This document shows positions 1 to 16,070 of a stretch of 64,000 bases of DNA, one piece after another. This DNA is from Amia ocellicauda (lineage: Eukaryota; Chordata; Actinopteri; Amiiformes; Amiidae), in contig NC_089863.1 of assembly GCF_036373705.1 (NCBI RefSeq), forward strand, positions 4,051,444 through 4,115,443, given 5' to 3'. The notes beneath the pieces are model-generated. The model saw only the letters and a list, made by a program, of their open reading frames with translations. It was not told the origin of the DNA and did not search any database. Position 1 is the first letter of the stretch. Every line of letters starts with the position of its first letter. The position numbers were made by a program, and so were the translations under genes.

Positions 1-19
1 TTCTCTCTTCTAGCATATT

Positions 20-545
20 TATGTACATTCCCTGTAATTCACTGCACTATATATCACTGAGCTGAACGTCACTGCACACCACTGTGCTGTATTTAACTGC
101 ATATCATTCTACTGTATTGCACATCAATGCACAGCGCTGAACTTCACTGCATAGTATTTTACTGCATATCATTGTGCTGTGCTGAACCTCACTGCACATC
201 CCTGCACTGTGCTGAACCTCACTGCACATCCATGCACTGTGCTGAACCTCACTGCACATCCATGCACTGTGCTGAACCTCACTGCACATCCCTGCACTGT
301 GCTGAACTTCACTGCACTGTTCTTCACTACATATCGCTGCACTTCACTGAACTTCACTGCCCTGTATTTTACTGCATATCATTGTGCTGTACTTCCCTTC
401 ACTGCACTGCGCTGAACCTCTTTTCACTTCACTGCACATCACTGCGCTGTATTTCAGTGCACTGTACTTCACTACATAGCACTGCACTTCACTGCATTTT
501 ACTGCATATCATTACTGTACTTCACTGCACTGCGCTGTGTATATC
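20..545. repeat. CACTGC-rich degenerate minisatellite with a perfect 30-bp core
   Basis: The stretch is built from variants of short blocks such as ctgcac, cactgc and gctgaac. Inside it, positions 181-300 are four head-to-tail 30-bp units that differ only at one c/a position (ccctgc or catgc). Open frames across it on both strands are repeat artefacts. It lies upstream of the first recognised CTDNEP1 exon, so it is intronic or flanking DNA. Confidence 0.85.
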
Positions 546-604
546 ACTATATATATTTTTACTCACTGAGCAGCAGAGGCTGGCTGCATTAAACCCAACA
601 CTGA

Positions 605-775
605 ATAACATGGGAGTGGCACAGTGCGGGGGCTGTGGACAGTGTGGGACGGCACAGGACAGAGGCTGTGGACAGTCCGGGACGGCGCAGGGCAGGACTG
701 TGGACAGTGTGGGAGGGCACGGTACGGGGGCTGTGGACAGTGCGGGGGCTGTGGACAGTGCTGTAGTGCCCTGCA
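605..775. repeat. GC-rich repeat of ctgtggacagtg blocks
   Basis: About five imperfect copies of a unit containing ctgtggacagt, separated by variable G-rich filler, lie directly after the CACTGC-rich block. No coding evidence. The remaining DNA up to 1450 holds a long G run near 940-952 and nothing I can identify as a gene. Confidence 0.6.
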
Positions 776-1450
776 GGCAGCTGAGGTAGGGCCGCAGCAG
801 TTGGCCTGGAATCCTCTAATGCCAGCACAGCCGCCCCTCTTCCTGTGAAAGAGATCTTTGCCCATTGTAGAGCTGCGCCCCTTCCCTGCCCCCCCTCAAT
901 GTGCGTCTCCCCTGTGTCGGCTGCAGCACAGGGCCTGGGGGGGGGGGGGGGGAACACGGGGGACTCGCCTCAATGTCACCCTGCCTGATGCCCCTCCCTC
1001 ACTGACACTACTAGACAGCTGAACTGGCTAAAAATAGCCCCGGAGAGAGTTTTGGAGGTGGGGGGGAGCCGGTGCTGCTGCTATCGGAAAAGATTCACAC
1101 ACAGAGAGAGAGAGTGCGCAAGGGTTTATTATTAATACCTTTATCACAGATTTAAAATGTACACACACAAAAAAATATGAATATAGTTTTGTACATCGAC
1201 CTGTTGCTCTCCCCGGGGTCCAGTGCATGCGCCCAGGAGTGCCCTGTGATGACGCCGTGGAGAAGCCAGAGAGGCTAGAACGGGCTCCCCTGGAGCCAGG
1301 AGAGAGAGAGACGGGGAGACAGACAGAGATGAGCAGGGAGCAGAACGCAGCCTCCCATTGGCTGACTGGTTTCCAGCCGAACTCTGTCCTGTGCTTGAGC
1401 TGACGCTTTCAGTTAATTGTGTGCAAATCATTTCAATCCCAACCCCCAGC

Positions 1451-1610
1451 AGTGTCAGAGTGTGTCAGAGTGTGTCAGAGTGTGTCAGAGTGTGTCAGAG
1501 TGTGTCAGAGTGTGTCAGAGTGTGTCAGAGTGTGTCAGAGTGTGTCAGAGTGTGTCAGAGTGTGTCAGAGTGTGTCAGAGTGTGTCAGAGTGTGTCAGAG
1601 TGTGTCAGAA
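1451..1610. repeat. 10-bp tandem repeat (agtgtgtcag)n
   Basis: About 16 nearly perfect 10-bp units end roughly 60 bp before the acceptor of the first visible CTDNEP1 exon. The 10-bp period makes all three forward frames look open, giving spurious Ser/Val/Cys-rich peptides. Confidence 0.9.
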
Positions 1611-1672
1611 ATCCTGAGACGCTCAGTTCCTCGGCCCGGTCCCTCACCTGTCCCTGTGTGTTTGTGTTGCAG

Positions 1673-1898
1673 ATAATCCAGTACCAGACCGTGCGCTATG
1701 ACACGTTGCCTCTGTCGCCGTTGTCCAGAAACAGACTCAGTAAGTTCAGCCTCTCCTTCAGATCATAGTGATAGTCCTCATATATGAGTAAACATAGTAA
1801 TTCCCTACTAACGAGTTGTCTGTCTCTCTCTCTCCCTCTCTCTGTCCCCCCTCTTTCCCTCTCTGTGTCTCTGTCCTTTTCTCTCTCTCCTGCTGCAT

Positions 1899-1935
<37 letters not shown>

Positions 1936-2358
1936 CAGATGCGGTGAAGAGGAAGATCCTGGTGCTGGACCTGGACGAGACGCTCATCCACTCGCACCAC
2001 GACGGAGTCCTGCGGCCCACGGTGCGGCCGGGCACGCCCCCGGACTTCATACTGAAGGTGTGTAGCGCCGGGTGTGGGTGGGGCCTGTGTCTGTGTCCCA
2101 TAGAACAAACGTGGGGGGCCCTCGATGCGACCCTGAGAGGGGGTGGTGGGGGGCGGTTCGCCTGCCGTTGATTTTGTTGTCAGGACCCTTTAAACCGCTC
2201 TCTCGGATCTCCCTCGATCCCGAAGTGAATAGAAAACCAAAAGACCAAAAACAAGATATCACTCTCACTCTCTTTCTCTCCAGGTTGTTATAGATAAACA
2301 TCCAGTCAGATTTTTTGTACATAAAAGACCGCATGTTGACTTCTTTCTAGAAGTGGTG

Positions 2359-2400
<42 letters not shown>

Positions 2401-3171
2401 TTGTAAACTATTCACTTCATGATCCAAGCAGAGCAGTGACCCCCCCACCCTCTCCCCCCTCCCTCCCCAGGTGAGTCAGTGGTATGAGCTGGTGGTCTTC
2501 ACCGCCAGTATGGAGATCTATGGCTCAGCAGTGGCTGACAAGCTAGACAACAACAGAGGCATCCTGAAGCGCAGATATTACAGACAGGTACCCCCCCCCC
2601 CCCCCCCCCGTCTCTCTCCTTCCATCTGTCTGTCTGTCTGCCTCTGTTAGCTGTGCCTCACTCTCTCTCTGTATCTGTCCGTGTGTGTGTGTGTGTCAAA
2701 TTCAAATTCAAAAAGAGCTTTATTGGCATGACAAGGTTACACCCGTTTTGCCAAAGCAAGTACAGGGGGTTCTACTGCAAAACAGAACAGTGCAGGGGGC
2801 AGTAATACTGTATACAGTGTCTCTCTGTGTGTCTCTCTCTCTCTCTCTCTCTGTCTCTCACTCTCTGTGTGGGTCTGTCTGTCAAAGTGCTTTATTGGCA
2901 TGACAGTTGTACATGAGTATTGCCAAAGCATTATCAGAGAAAAAAAAAATACAAAAATAAATATATATATATATATATATATAATTATTATTGATATATA
3001 TATATATATAATTATTATTATTGATTTATTATTGATATATATATATATATATATCAATAATAATAATTATATATATATATACTTAACAAAAAATGTAACT
3101 ATTTAAACAATACAGAAAATACATATTTTTATATATATATATATATATATATGCGTGTGTGTGTGTATGTG

Positions 3172-3210
<39 letters not shown>

Positions 3211-4329
3211 TCACCTAAAGGATTATTAGGAACACCTGTTCAATTTCTCATTAATGCAATTATCTAACCAACCAATCACATGGCAGTTGCTTCAATGCAT
3301 TTAGGGGTGTGGTCCTGGTCAAGACAATCTCCTGAACTCCAAACTGAATGTCTGAATGGGAAAGAAAGGTGATTTAAGCAATTTTGAGCGTGGCATGGTT
3401 GTTGGTGCCAGACGGGCCGGTCTGAGTATTTCACAATCTGCTCAGTTACTGGGATTTTCACGCACAACCATTTCTAGGGTTTACAAAGAATGGTGTGAAA
3501 AGGGAAAAACATCCAGTATGCAGCAGTCCTGTGGGCGAAAATGTATGCAGCAAAGCATTTGTGAAGCCACAACACGTACAACCTTGAGGCGGATGGGCTA
3601 CAACAGCAGAAGACCCCACCGGGTACCACTCATCTCCACTACAAATAGGAAAAAGAGGCTACAATTTGCACAAGCTCACCAAAACTGGACAGTTGAAGAC
3701 TGGAAAAATGTTGCCTGGTCTGATGAGTCTCGATTTCTGTTGACACATTCAGATGGTAGAGTCAGAATTTGGATTAAACAGAATGAGAACATGGATCCAT
3801 CATGCCTTGTTACCACTGTGCAGGCTGGTGGTGGTGGTGTAATGGTGTGGGGGATGTTTTCTTGGCACACTTTAGGCCCCTTAGTGCCAATTGGGCATCG
3901 TTTAAATGCCACGGCCTACCTGAGCATTGTTTCTGACCATGTCCATCCCTTTATGACCACCATGTACCCATCCTCTGATGGCTACTTCCAGCAGGATAAT
4001 GCACCATGTCACAAAGGTCGAATAATTTCAAATTGGTTTCTTGAACATGACAATGAGTTCACTGTACTAAACTGGCCCCCACAGTCACCAGATCTCAACC
4101 CAATAGAGCATCTTTGGGATGTGGTGGAACGGGAGCTTCGTGCCCTGGATGTGCATCCCACAAATCTCCATCAACTGCAAGATGCTATCCTATCAATATG
4201 GGCCAACATTTCTAAAGAATGCTTTCAGCACCTTGTTGAATCAATGCCACGTAGAATTAAGGCAGTTCTGAAGGCGAAAGGGGGTCAAACACAGTATTAG
4301 TATGGTGTTCCTAATAATCCTTTAGGTGA

Positions 4330-4381
<52 letters not shown>

Positions 4382-6123
4382 GTATGTATATGTATATATG
4401 TATATATATGTATCTGTCTCTTGTCACTCACCCCGTCTCTCTCTCTCTCTGTGTGTCTTCGTCTCTCTCCGTCTGTGTGTGTCTCTCTCACTCACTCTCT
4501 CTGTGTCTCACTCTCTCCGTCTCTTTCTCTCTCTCTCTCACTCTCTCTCACTGTGTGTCTCTCTGCAGCACTGCACGCTGGACCTGGGCAGCTACATTAA
4601 GGATCTGTCGGTGGTGCACAGTGACCTGTCCAGCATTGTAATCCTGGACAACTCCCCCGGAGCCTACCGCAGCCACCCAGGTCAGCCCCCCGCCGCAGCC
4701 CCCCATAGCCCCCCACAGTCCCACCCAGGCCAGCGCAGCACAGTCTCAAACACATCCTATAAGTCACCTTGGACAAATATCTGTATATTAATAATCTCTT
4801 TTGACACCTGCCTGCCTGACGGTCTCCCTCGCTGTCCCTCCCTCCCTCCCTCTCTCGCTCGCTCTCTCTCCCACTCATCTTTCTTTCTTTCGCTCTCCCC
4901 CCCCCCCACACAGACAATGCAATCCCTATCAAGTCGTGGTTCAGCGACCCCAGCGACACGGCCCTGCTCAACCTGCTGCCCATGCTGGACGCCTTGAGGT
5001 GAGTGAAGCCGGGAGACACGTTCTCTGTGACGAGAGCCTGATCACATGACCACCGCCGCAGACCTGCCAACCTTTTGCGTAGCGTGTACGCATTTTGACA
5101 TCAAAGTATGCTGGTACGCATCGCAACACTAAAATACGCACAAATAGGGCTGGCATTCTGCACACTTGCCCTTATTATGTAATGTATATTTGTTGCGCGT
5201 GAAATAAAGCATCTCAATATTTATGCATTGTGAAGCACTTAATTACTTGCATTAAATTAAAGAATTGTAAAGGGGGGACGTTGAGGACTGAATATCTCCT
5301 GTGTACGTGTGTGTGGACCGGTATGTGAGGAGCGCCGCAGGCACAGTCACAGCGATGCACAGTGGATTTCACGCACAGTCCTCCCCAAAGTTACGTCCTA
5401 TTGGGTCCGAGACCGGCGACACAAGTGATGCCACGTAAGACGAGACGCGTGTTGAAGCAGAAGCGTCTACACAAAACCTCGCGAACGAATACACTGTAAT
5501 TGCACGTGTACATGGAGCGTGAGAATACTGAACATACCGTACTTGTGTAAAAGGACTATGACAAATGCAGAACTTGACAGCATCAACCGCAGAATGAAGC
5601 TCTGGGCTGATTTTTGATTAGGTTCACTCCTCTTCAGACCGTCTGACTTTCACCTCATGTCTGGGTGTTGGAAACAAACCTAACGTGTGTGTGATGCCTT
5701 CTCACAGCCATGCACGGCAGAGCGAGGTTAGCTAGAACAAAAGTGCGCTATTATTTGAGGTATTATTCACTGACTGCTGCTGTTCACTTTATTTATTCAT
5801 TAAATCTTGTCTTTTTGTATGGAGAGCTGAAGTAAACAGCAATGAGCTACATATACTTATGTTTTCGGGTAGCTACAGAGGCTCTGTTTCTATTTATTGT
5901 TAAAACCTATCGGTTAACATTATCCCAATACCAGGACAGCAGGTTAACATAAACACAAAGTAATAAAGGAGTGGTTATCCAAATCATTTGCATACTGTAT
6001 TGTTTTCTGGTGGACAGGTTAAGGAATGTCAACAGTTTTAAGTCTCTCTCTCTCTCCCTCAGGTTCACGGCCGATGTCCGATCCGTCCTCAGTCGAAACC
6101 TACACCAGCATCGTCTCTGGTGA
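1673..6123 (+). CDS. ctdnep1: CTD nuclear envelope phosphatase 1 (Dullard), 5'-partial
   Basis: Seven exons are visible: 1673-1739, 1939-2057, 2284-2355, 2471-2587, 4569-4680, 4914-4998 and 6063-6123 (TGA). All have GT-AG borders and matching phases, giving 210 residues. The human protein has about 244, so the missing N terminus, with its membrane segment, lies upstream. The HAD phosphatase signature DLDETL sits in the second visible exon, followed by the conserved HSHHDG, VVFTAS and ILDNSPGAY segments, ending in NLHQHRLW. In known biology this Ser/Thr phosphatase acts at the nuclear envelope and ER with NEP1R1, dephosphorylates lipin and thereby limits lipid synthesis; it also damps BMP signalling. 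The catalytic motif is intact. GABARAP follows on the same strand, as in the mammalian locus. Intron 4 carries a Tc1-like element. The identification is near certain; the exon borders are read by eye. Confidence 0.96.
2359..2402. repeat. (ATT)n microsatellite
   Basis: An uninterrupted att run starts four bases inside the CTDNEP1 intron, right after the donor of exon 2284-2355. Confidence 0.95.
2697..2935. repeat. Two copies of a dispersed 'ctttattggcatgac' fish repeat
   Basis: Positions 2697-2800 and 2880-2935 both contain ctttattggcatgacaa/ag followed by a ttgccaaagca block, and are separated by a CT/GT-rich stretch. This pairing is a common interspersed element in ray-finned fish genomes as I recall it. 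It is intronic to CTDNEP1. Confidence 0.6.
2955..3207. repeat. (TA)n-rich microsatellite tract
   Basis: Several long ta runs are interrupted by att/aat and tg steps. The tract ends exactly where the Tc1-like element begins and resumes after it, so the transposon used a TA inside this tract as its target. Confidence 0.9.
3208..4332 (+). mobile_element. Tc1-like DNA transposon (DD36E type)
   Basis: The left end cactcacctaaaggattatt and the right end aataatcctttaggtgagtg are inverted repeats of each other, bordered by TA-rich DNA on both sides. One long open frame (3356-4300) encodes the transposase. TA target choice is the rule for Tc1/mariner elements. The catalytic spacing matches the DD36E group, which has been described under the name Incomer; assignment to that group is inference from spacing plus remembered sequence. 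The element lies wholly within a CTDNEP1 intron, in the gene's orientation. Confidence 0.93.
3356..4300 (+). CDS. Tc1-like transposase, DD36E, probably defective in DNA binding
   Basis: The 314-residue frame starts [13 protein letters not shown] and ends KGGQTQY. It has a helix-turn-helix region at about 8-50 ([22 protein letters not shown]) and a DDE domain. The catalytic acids are D123 (in AWSDESRF), D214 (in QQDNAPCH) and E251 (in LNPIEHLW), with exactly 36 residues between D214 and E251. From memory, close relatives carry about 30 more residues between SCGRK and [12 protein letters not shown], in the second DNA-binding helix region. That part is shortened here without loss of frame. The catalytic core looks whole, but specific binding to the inverted repeats is doubtful, so I infer a non-autonomous or dead copy. 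The intact frame suggests recent insertion. Confidence 0.9.
   Translation: MGKKGDLSNFERGMVVGARRAGLSISQSAQLLGFSRTTISRVYKEWCEKGKTSSMQQSCGRKCMQQSICEATTRTTLRRMGYNSRRPHRVPLISTTNRKKRLQFAQAHQNWTVEDWKNVAWSDESRFLLTHSDGRVRIWIKQNENMDPSCLVTTVQAGGGGVMVWGMFSWHTLGPLVPIGHRLNATAYLSIVSDHVHPFMTTMYPSSDGYFQQDNAPCHKGRIISNWFLEHDNEFTVLNWPPQSPDLNPIEHLWDVVERELRALDVHPTNLHQLQDAILSIWANISKECFQHLVESMPRRIKAVLKAKGGQTQY
4333..4410. repeat. (TA)n / (TG)n microsatellite
   Basis: The ta-rich tract resumes directly after the Tc1-like right end, then passes into CT-rich DNA up to the CTDNEP1 acceptor at 4568. Confidence 0.9.
4999..6062. other. Last CTDNEP1 intron, no gene seen
   Basis: No conserved open frame on either strand. 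The section from about 5060 (gacctgccaacc onward, with several repeats of tacgca) has the look of transposon-derived DNA. I could not find a matching inverted end, so no element is called. Confidence 0.5.
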
Positions 6124-7280
6124 TTGGCTATGATCGGCTCCCAGCGCCCCCCTTGTCCGTCATGTGACCTGCCAGGCCAGACGCCCCGCCCCCTGCCGAC
6201 TGCCACCTGACGAACAGGAGTGTGGCTGGGCGGTAGTGGGGAGGGAAAGGGGGGTCGACATCTGGTGGATGTGGGGGGGGGTTGGAGATTGTGTGTATGG
6301 GGAGGGTGGGGGGGTCGACATCTGTCCCCCCCCTGCCTCACAGGTCGCCTGCCTGAGAAAGAAGGAGCGAGAGAGAAAGAGTGAGTGTGGCGCCTCCCTC
6401 CCTCCCTCCCTCTCTCCCTCTCTCTCTCTTTCTCCTCTCCCTCCACACACCCCTTCCCCCCCTCCCCCATCCCGAGGGCCCCACTTTCTCATCACCCTCC
6501 CCCCCCACACTGTCCCCGCCAGAAATCTGCCGAGTCATGGGAAGTTTGAATGGCTACCGGGGGGCTGTGATTGGTGGGGACAGGCAGGGCAGGGACCGTT
6601 TCCCTTGAAGGAGAAAGTGGACAATGGAATCTGGGGGGGAATGTAAAATGAAAATGTTTTTATTTTAGCTGGGATGGGGTGAGGCGGGAGTGGGGTGGCG
6701 GGGCGGCATTTATGCACACAGAAGCTGTCTTTCCATTTAAACTGCAGTCCGGAATGTGGCGGTCTGGTTTTTTTCTGATTCTTCGCTGTTTCTCCTCCTC
6801 CTCGCCTCTCTCCCTCTCTTCCTCTCTCTTTCGGTGTGGGGCAGCCTAGTATTTCAAAAGGAAACTGGAGCGATGGATGGAGAGAGGGAGGGAGAGAGAG
6901 AGACACTTTGTACACAACATGCAATGAAAGGACCAGTCAGTCAGTTTAAAATCAGAAACTGTTTCTTATCCTCCATAGTCCAGGTGGGGGTGGGGAGCAG
7001 GGTTACACAGGCTACCTACACAATTGTTACACAATTACCCCTCCACCTCGTCCTCAACCCCTCCTGTGTCAGTGCAGCCATTGCAGACCCCACAATCTTA
7101 CAGCGGTGATGTTTTGGGGGCGTTTCTTTTTTTTTTTTTTTCCCTCTACATTTCCTTTTTTTCTAAGCCTCCCTCCCCAGCTCCAGCCTGTCGAGCATTG
7201 GGGGGTGGGGGGCGACAGGAGTCCTCTGTTCTGGTTCAGTACCCAAACTGTACATGTTACTAATAAAACAAATCAGTATC
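6124..7280 (+). other. ctdnep1: CTDNEP1 3' untranslated region
   Basis: Non-coding sequence follows the TGA at 6121-6123. The first convincing polyadenylation signal is AATAAA at 7262-7267. The region is rich in G and C runs and CT/GA simple repeats (6380-6450, 6780-6900), which explain the many chance open frames. Confidence 0.7.
7262..7267 (+). terminator. ctdnep1: CTDNEP1 polyadenylation signal AATAAA
   Basis: Canonical hexamer about 1.1 kb past the stop codon, and the first one on the plus strand after the CTDNEP1 stop that I can find. Confidence 0.6.
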
Positions 7281-7367
7281 AGCACTGCCCCCGGCCTGCT
7301 GTCATTTAACACCACCATCATCATCATCAAACAGAATTGATTTGATCTGTCTACTTTTAGAGCACGA

Positions 7368-7660
7368 GAGCGTGGAGGAAGAGGGAAGGGGGAGTAGGAA
7401 GAGGTGAAGAGTGGAAAGAGAAGGAGGCATGGGTAGGAAGAGGGAAGATTGGAGGAGGGATGAGGAGGAAGAGAAGGGAGACGAGGGGAGAAAGGAATTA
7501 TGGAGGGGAGGAAGAGTAGAGGGAAGGAGGGAGTGGGAAGAGTTGAGAGGAGGGAGGAGAGGGGATGGGGGTGGTACAAGGGAGACCAGAAGATGACTAC
7601 AGGGGGGAGAGAATGAAGGAGTATGGAGAGAGGAGAAAAATAGGAGTGAGAAAGAGAAGG
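7368..7660. repeat. GA-rich polypurine tract (about 290 bp)
   Basis: The plus strand is almost entirely purine (gagga, ggaag and gaagag words), with few interruptions. It lies between the CTDNEP1 polyadenylation signal and the GABARAP promoter. The downstream stretch 7660-9080 shows no gene I can support. Confidence 0.8.
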
Positions 7661-9079
7661 AGTCCCATCATGCATCAAGAGTGAGTGAGAAGCACATTGT
7701 CGCAAAGCTGGGGGTGAAACACAGCAGCAGAACAACCAAGACTATTCAGAGAACACCTCTGGGATTAACTGGATGGACCAATCTATGGCAGGGATGGGGG
7801 GTCTCCAAGGATCACAGTCGTTTTCTCCCAGCTGTGAATGGTTCCAGGGCCTGTCCTGCCCCTGATGGTCTCGCCACCTGGCAGAGCAGCACATGGAAAT
7901 GCCTTGCACAACACTGGCCCCTGGTGGTGGAAAAGAGCTGTGAATACCAACAGTTCAATTAAGCAATTGGTGAGAACCACGGGGTTAAACCGACTTCACC
8001 ATTCACACAGTAGGTCTGCGATTAGATTGAAACCACTTCAGGATTGGCAGCGCCTACTCTGCACATTAATATTAATACTATTACTATTACTACTAATACA
8101 TGTGAATGCAGGACGTCATTTTGCAGTCATTAAAGATTGCTTACTTACTGTGCCGTCTCTGACTATGTGGCAATGGGGCTTGGGGTTAGTTGGGTCGCAG
8201 GTGTCAAAATGTGGTCTGGATGGGGCGACCAGGGGCATTTAGACAGGGAGCTTTTGAAGTGACGTCACAAGCACCATTATTATTGGAACTACACGTGGGG
8301 GTCAGACTGCGTACTTCATGTTTGGCGGGGGGACACACTTCGCTTTGGAAGCAGGATAAGTGTTGGTTTGCCCCCACGGCCACAGACCCCGCTCTCCGTG
8401 ACTCGACAAGCGGGCCAACCGGCACTGCGTCCGCCGCACCACGGGACTGCCCCAGCCGGGCGATCACATGACAGTGGCAACCCTGCGCAGCACCCCCTCC
8501 TCCCAGAGCTGCGCCGTCTCCTTCCGCCCTGTGCGAAACAGTCAAAACAAAGTAGTCCCTTGTTGATATGGGTGCAGAATAAAGAGTGCGTCGTCTGTGA
8601 TGGCAGGGTGGCATCTGTACCTGTGAGCACAGCACACTTATGCGCCCTGACAGTCTTTCTACCAGGTTGTGTTACACTGACTCTTTTGTGTGTCAATAGA
8701 AACAATTTAAATATCAGACACACGACTTGCTGTAGAACTGATCTGCTGTCTGCTGGTGCAAACTGTCTATTGCATTATTAAAAACGCATTTAATTTAATT
8801 TGCATTGGTGGTTAATGTCAAGCCGAGAGGGGGGTGTGCTGTACTATGATTTATTGACTCTGGCATCTGCTGGAGACTACGCACTAATTGCGCAATATTG
8901 TGTGTAAGCCAGGGCTGTGGAGGGCGCTATAAAATGCTGTTGCACCTCCCCGGCTGACCGATCCCGGTCCCGCCATGACTGCCACCAGAGACCACCGCTT
9001 CTCGGGTGGGGAAACACAATCGCCTTGCTTACCGCAGCCCTTACGCAAGGCTGCCCCGTAAGCAAACACGCGTGGTTGT

Positions 9080-13455
<4,376 letters not shown>

Positions 13456-13613
13456 CAGTCAGGTCACCCCCACCCCCACCTACCCCCCTGCCGTGAACAG
13501 CCTCGCGATCCAGACGGAGACGATCAGCACTTCAAACCCACCCCCCCTGGGCTGACAGACCAACTCTCCCTCCGTCCGCTTGCTTTTCACCCCACCTTCG
13601 ATCGATATTCTTG

Positions 13614-13651
<38 letters not shown>

Positions 13652-13840
13652 ATGATTGTTAAGATGATTACTATTGTTCTTGTCATTATTTGGGTGGTTT
13701 TCTAGCTCCTGTCAGGCTTTCTTTTATTATTCTTTCAGTTTGTTTTCCTCCTCCGCCTTCTGTTTTTTTGTTCAGCTGCGTTTCCACTTGCAAACCATTA
13801 GTAAGTTGGCAAAAAAATTAATAAACCCCCAAACCAAAAA
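13456..13840 (+). other. gabarap: GABARAP 3' untranslated region
   Basis: Non-coding after the TAA. It contains a (TTA)n microsatellite at about 13613-13648 and a candidate polyadenylation signal AATAAA at 13820-13825. The end is an estimate. Confidence 0.6.
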
Positions 13841-13930
13841 ACAAACAAACACAAGACTCAGAAAAGGCCTCGATTTATTTAATTGTATAATTATGTGTGT
13901 GTGAATTGTCTGGACTGTAGGGGTGGTGCT

Positions 13931-14012
13931 ACAAGGGATCATGGGAGTGGGAAGGGGCAGTGGTGCAAGGGATCATGGGAGTGGGAAGGGGCAGTGGTGC
14001 AAGGGATCAAGG
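13931..14012. repeat. 34-bp tandem repeat, about 2.5 copies
   Basis: The unit gggatcatgggagtggga plus aggggcagtggtgcaa repeats twice without change and then breaks down at gggatcaagggg. No gene lies in the surrounding 13.85-14.8 kb. Confidence 0.8.
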
Positions 14013-14814
14013 GGAGTGGTCTCTGGTCCCCTTCTGTGCCATCTAGTCCCAAACCCAGGGCTCATAACCCCTCTAGAATATGCAAATTCAAGCCCTATCA
14101 CTAGGCCAGTGAGGTTTAAAGTGTCATAAGAGAACAAGAAATGTGCTACAGAACCAGGGGCCCACTCTGAGGCTGGGGGACTGTGGGAGTATAGTCAACA
14201 GGAGGTAAAGTATAGGTTACCAGGGTAAAAATATGGTTATAAACGCTTCACACAAGCCCTTTCATTAAATTGTTTCAAGGCAACAAGGGAGCCCAAGTAT
14301 CACTTTGCCAAACAGATTCTGGTTGAGGACCCGCACCTACAGAAATTGCCACATACTGCATTAATAAAAGGAACAAGGGAGAACATCGAATCTGAACAGG
14401 TTCTCAGAAGTTCAACACACTCCTAATGAGATGGATGTGCCTGTACATCCTTTCATAATTAAGCAACTAAAATAAAAACGGGTGGACCCCAGTTTGGGAA
14501 CTTCTGCTATAGGTTACCCTAAATCACACATTTCTAAACCCTGGGACCAGGGCTGGAGTGGGACTTATTTTCAGCCCAGGAGTTTCATGCCTCAGACCAG
14601 CCCACTGTAGTTCACAACCTATTGGCCTATCCTGGAGATATATTATTATAGCTTGTCTATGTAAGACTGCTATAGTGCACTATTCTCTTGTTATTCACAG
14701 TGTATTTTACTAGAATATAATAATTTCCAATTCAGTGCAAATAAGTGTAGCTTCACAACTTTAAATTAGTTTATTTTCACAAATATGAGAACACTGTAAA
14801 AGTGCACATATATA

Positions 14815-14905
14815 TACACCGATCAGCCATAACATTATGACCACTGACAGGTGAAGTGAATAACACTGATAATCTCGTTATCATGGCACCTGTCATACAA
14901 CGCTC
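14815..14905. repeat. Tc1/mariner-type terminal fragment
   Basis: The block accgatcagccataacattatgacc with flanking TA steps is familiar as the end of a widespread fish Tc1/mariner-type element. Only one end is seen and there is no transposase, so this is a remnant. Confidence 0.5.
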
Positions 14906-15089
14906 AAACATGAATAAATATAAAAGTATTGCTCTGTTCTCTCTCTTTGTCATTCACAGTACTACTTTCTAAGGACACAATCATCTCTTTTTCCCTGTGC
15001 ATGAGTGTAACATTAATGAACGCCTGAGCAGTGCACTGGTCTCTGAAACATTGTTTATTACAGTATCATTGTCCAGAGAGATGAGAATG

Positions 15090-16070
15090 TCTTTCTCAGT
15101 GCACATGAATGTTTTTATTTTTTCTGACCCTTTTCTCAATAAGGGCAGTCTGCACTACCAGCTCCCAGTCTTCCTTCTCTTGCAGCTTTCCATTGGCCCA
15201 CTTCACAAACTCATCAGCTGCTCTCTTAACTCCTTCAAAGTCCCTAATACACTTCCTAAGGCTGTCCTCTGTCCCCTCAACCAGATGTTGAGCTGTGAGA
15301 ATATCCATTCCCCTTATCTGTAAGTATTTTGAATCCTATGAATCTATGAATCCCTTTGTCTTGGCCCTCACAGTTGGCTTTAGTAGTTGCTTGTAGATGA
15401 TTCACAGTCCACCATAGCAATCAATCTTTAATGAATGACATCTGTGACATATCTTACTATGATAGCACACTGGTCCTTTGAGCTGATATCTTGGGTCGTA
15501 TCTACTTGGACTGAAAACATGCCTGCCTGCCTAACTTCCTCTGCAATAGTGGCCTTTATCAGTTGGCTGATGACATCCACAACTTTGTTGATTGTGTCTT
15601 TTGACAGCAGGGTAACGAGATCCTCTGCCCTCTGCCAGTTTCATGCTGCGTCTTGCTATTTTCTATGCAACTGTTTACATGCTGTTGGAGGCAAACATCA
15701 TATTTGCATGAGAGTAGAATCAATTCTAGGACGTTGCCATGATTAACAGCAATGTTTTCCCAGCTATAACAGCCTCTGCTTTACCTCCCCTGTAGCTAAG
15801 GCCACATTTGCCTATAACTTTAATGACATCCACTATGCACTCCATCACCTGACGTTTTTTCTTCACTTGCTTGCTATGTAATGACATTTGGTTGCCAGTG
15901 AACAGGCTTTTCACATCTGCCTTTTCTACAATTAGAAAGTAAGCATCTGCCCTATCTCTATGGATCTTACTTTTTCCATGTTCCACTATTCTTTGGTGAA
16001 TATGTTTCCAGGCTTTCATGCCTCCCTTTATGAAAGGGCTATCACTGACCAAAGGTGCAAATGCCAAACA
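15090..16070 (-). pseudogene. Decayed hAT-superfamily transposase (ZMYM1/TTF-type)
   Basis: On the minus strand, two short frames look like parts of one hAT transposase. The first (16067-15726) has GMKAWKHIHQRIVEHGKSKIH, which resembles the W-x-H-x-H zinc-finger part of these proteins, then RQVMECIVDVIKVIGKCGLSYRGG, matching the usual LIDVxxFLGKxGLxFRG block. The second (15308-15096) is a shorter piece. The reading frame is lost between them, and the DNA from 16.1 to 16.6 kb holds further degenerate sequence. I recognise the family by motif memory only. No function remains. Confidence 0.6.

Noticed and set aside
1358-1768. Ser/Val/Cys-rich 136-residue frame
   Set aside because: It is produced by the 10-bp repeat agtgtgtcag, which is open in several frames.
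5060-5900. Transposon in the last CTDNEP1 intron
   Set aside because: Composition is suggestive, but neither inverted ends nor a coding remnant could be shown.
8900-8940. TATAAAA near 8929 as GABARAP promoter
   Set aside because: It lies about 450 bp before the start codon and outside the CpG-rich core; nothing else supports a start site there.
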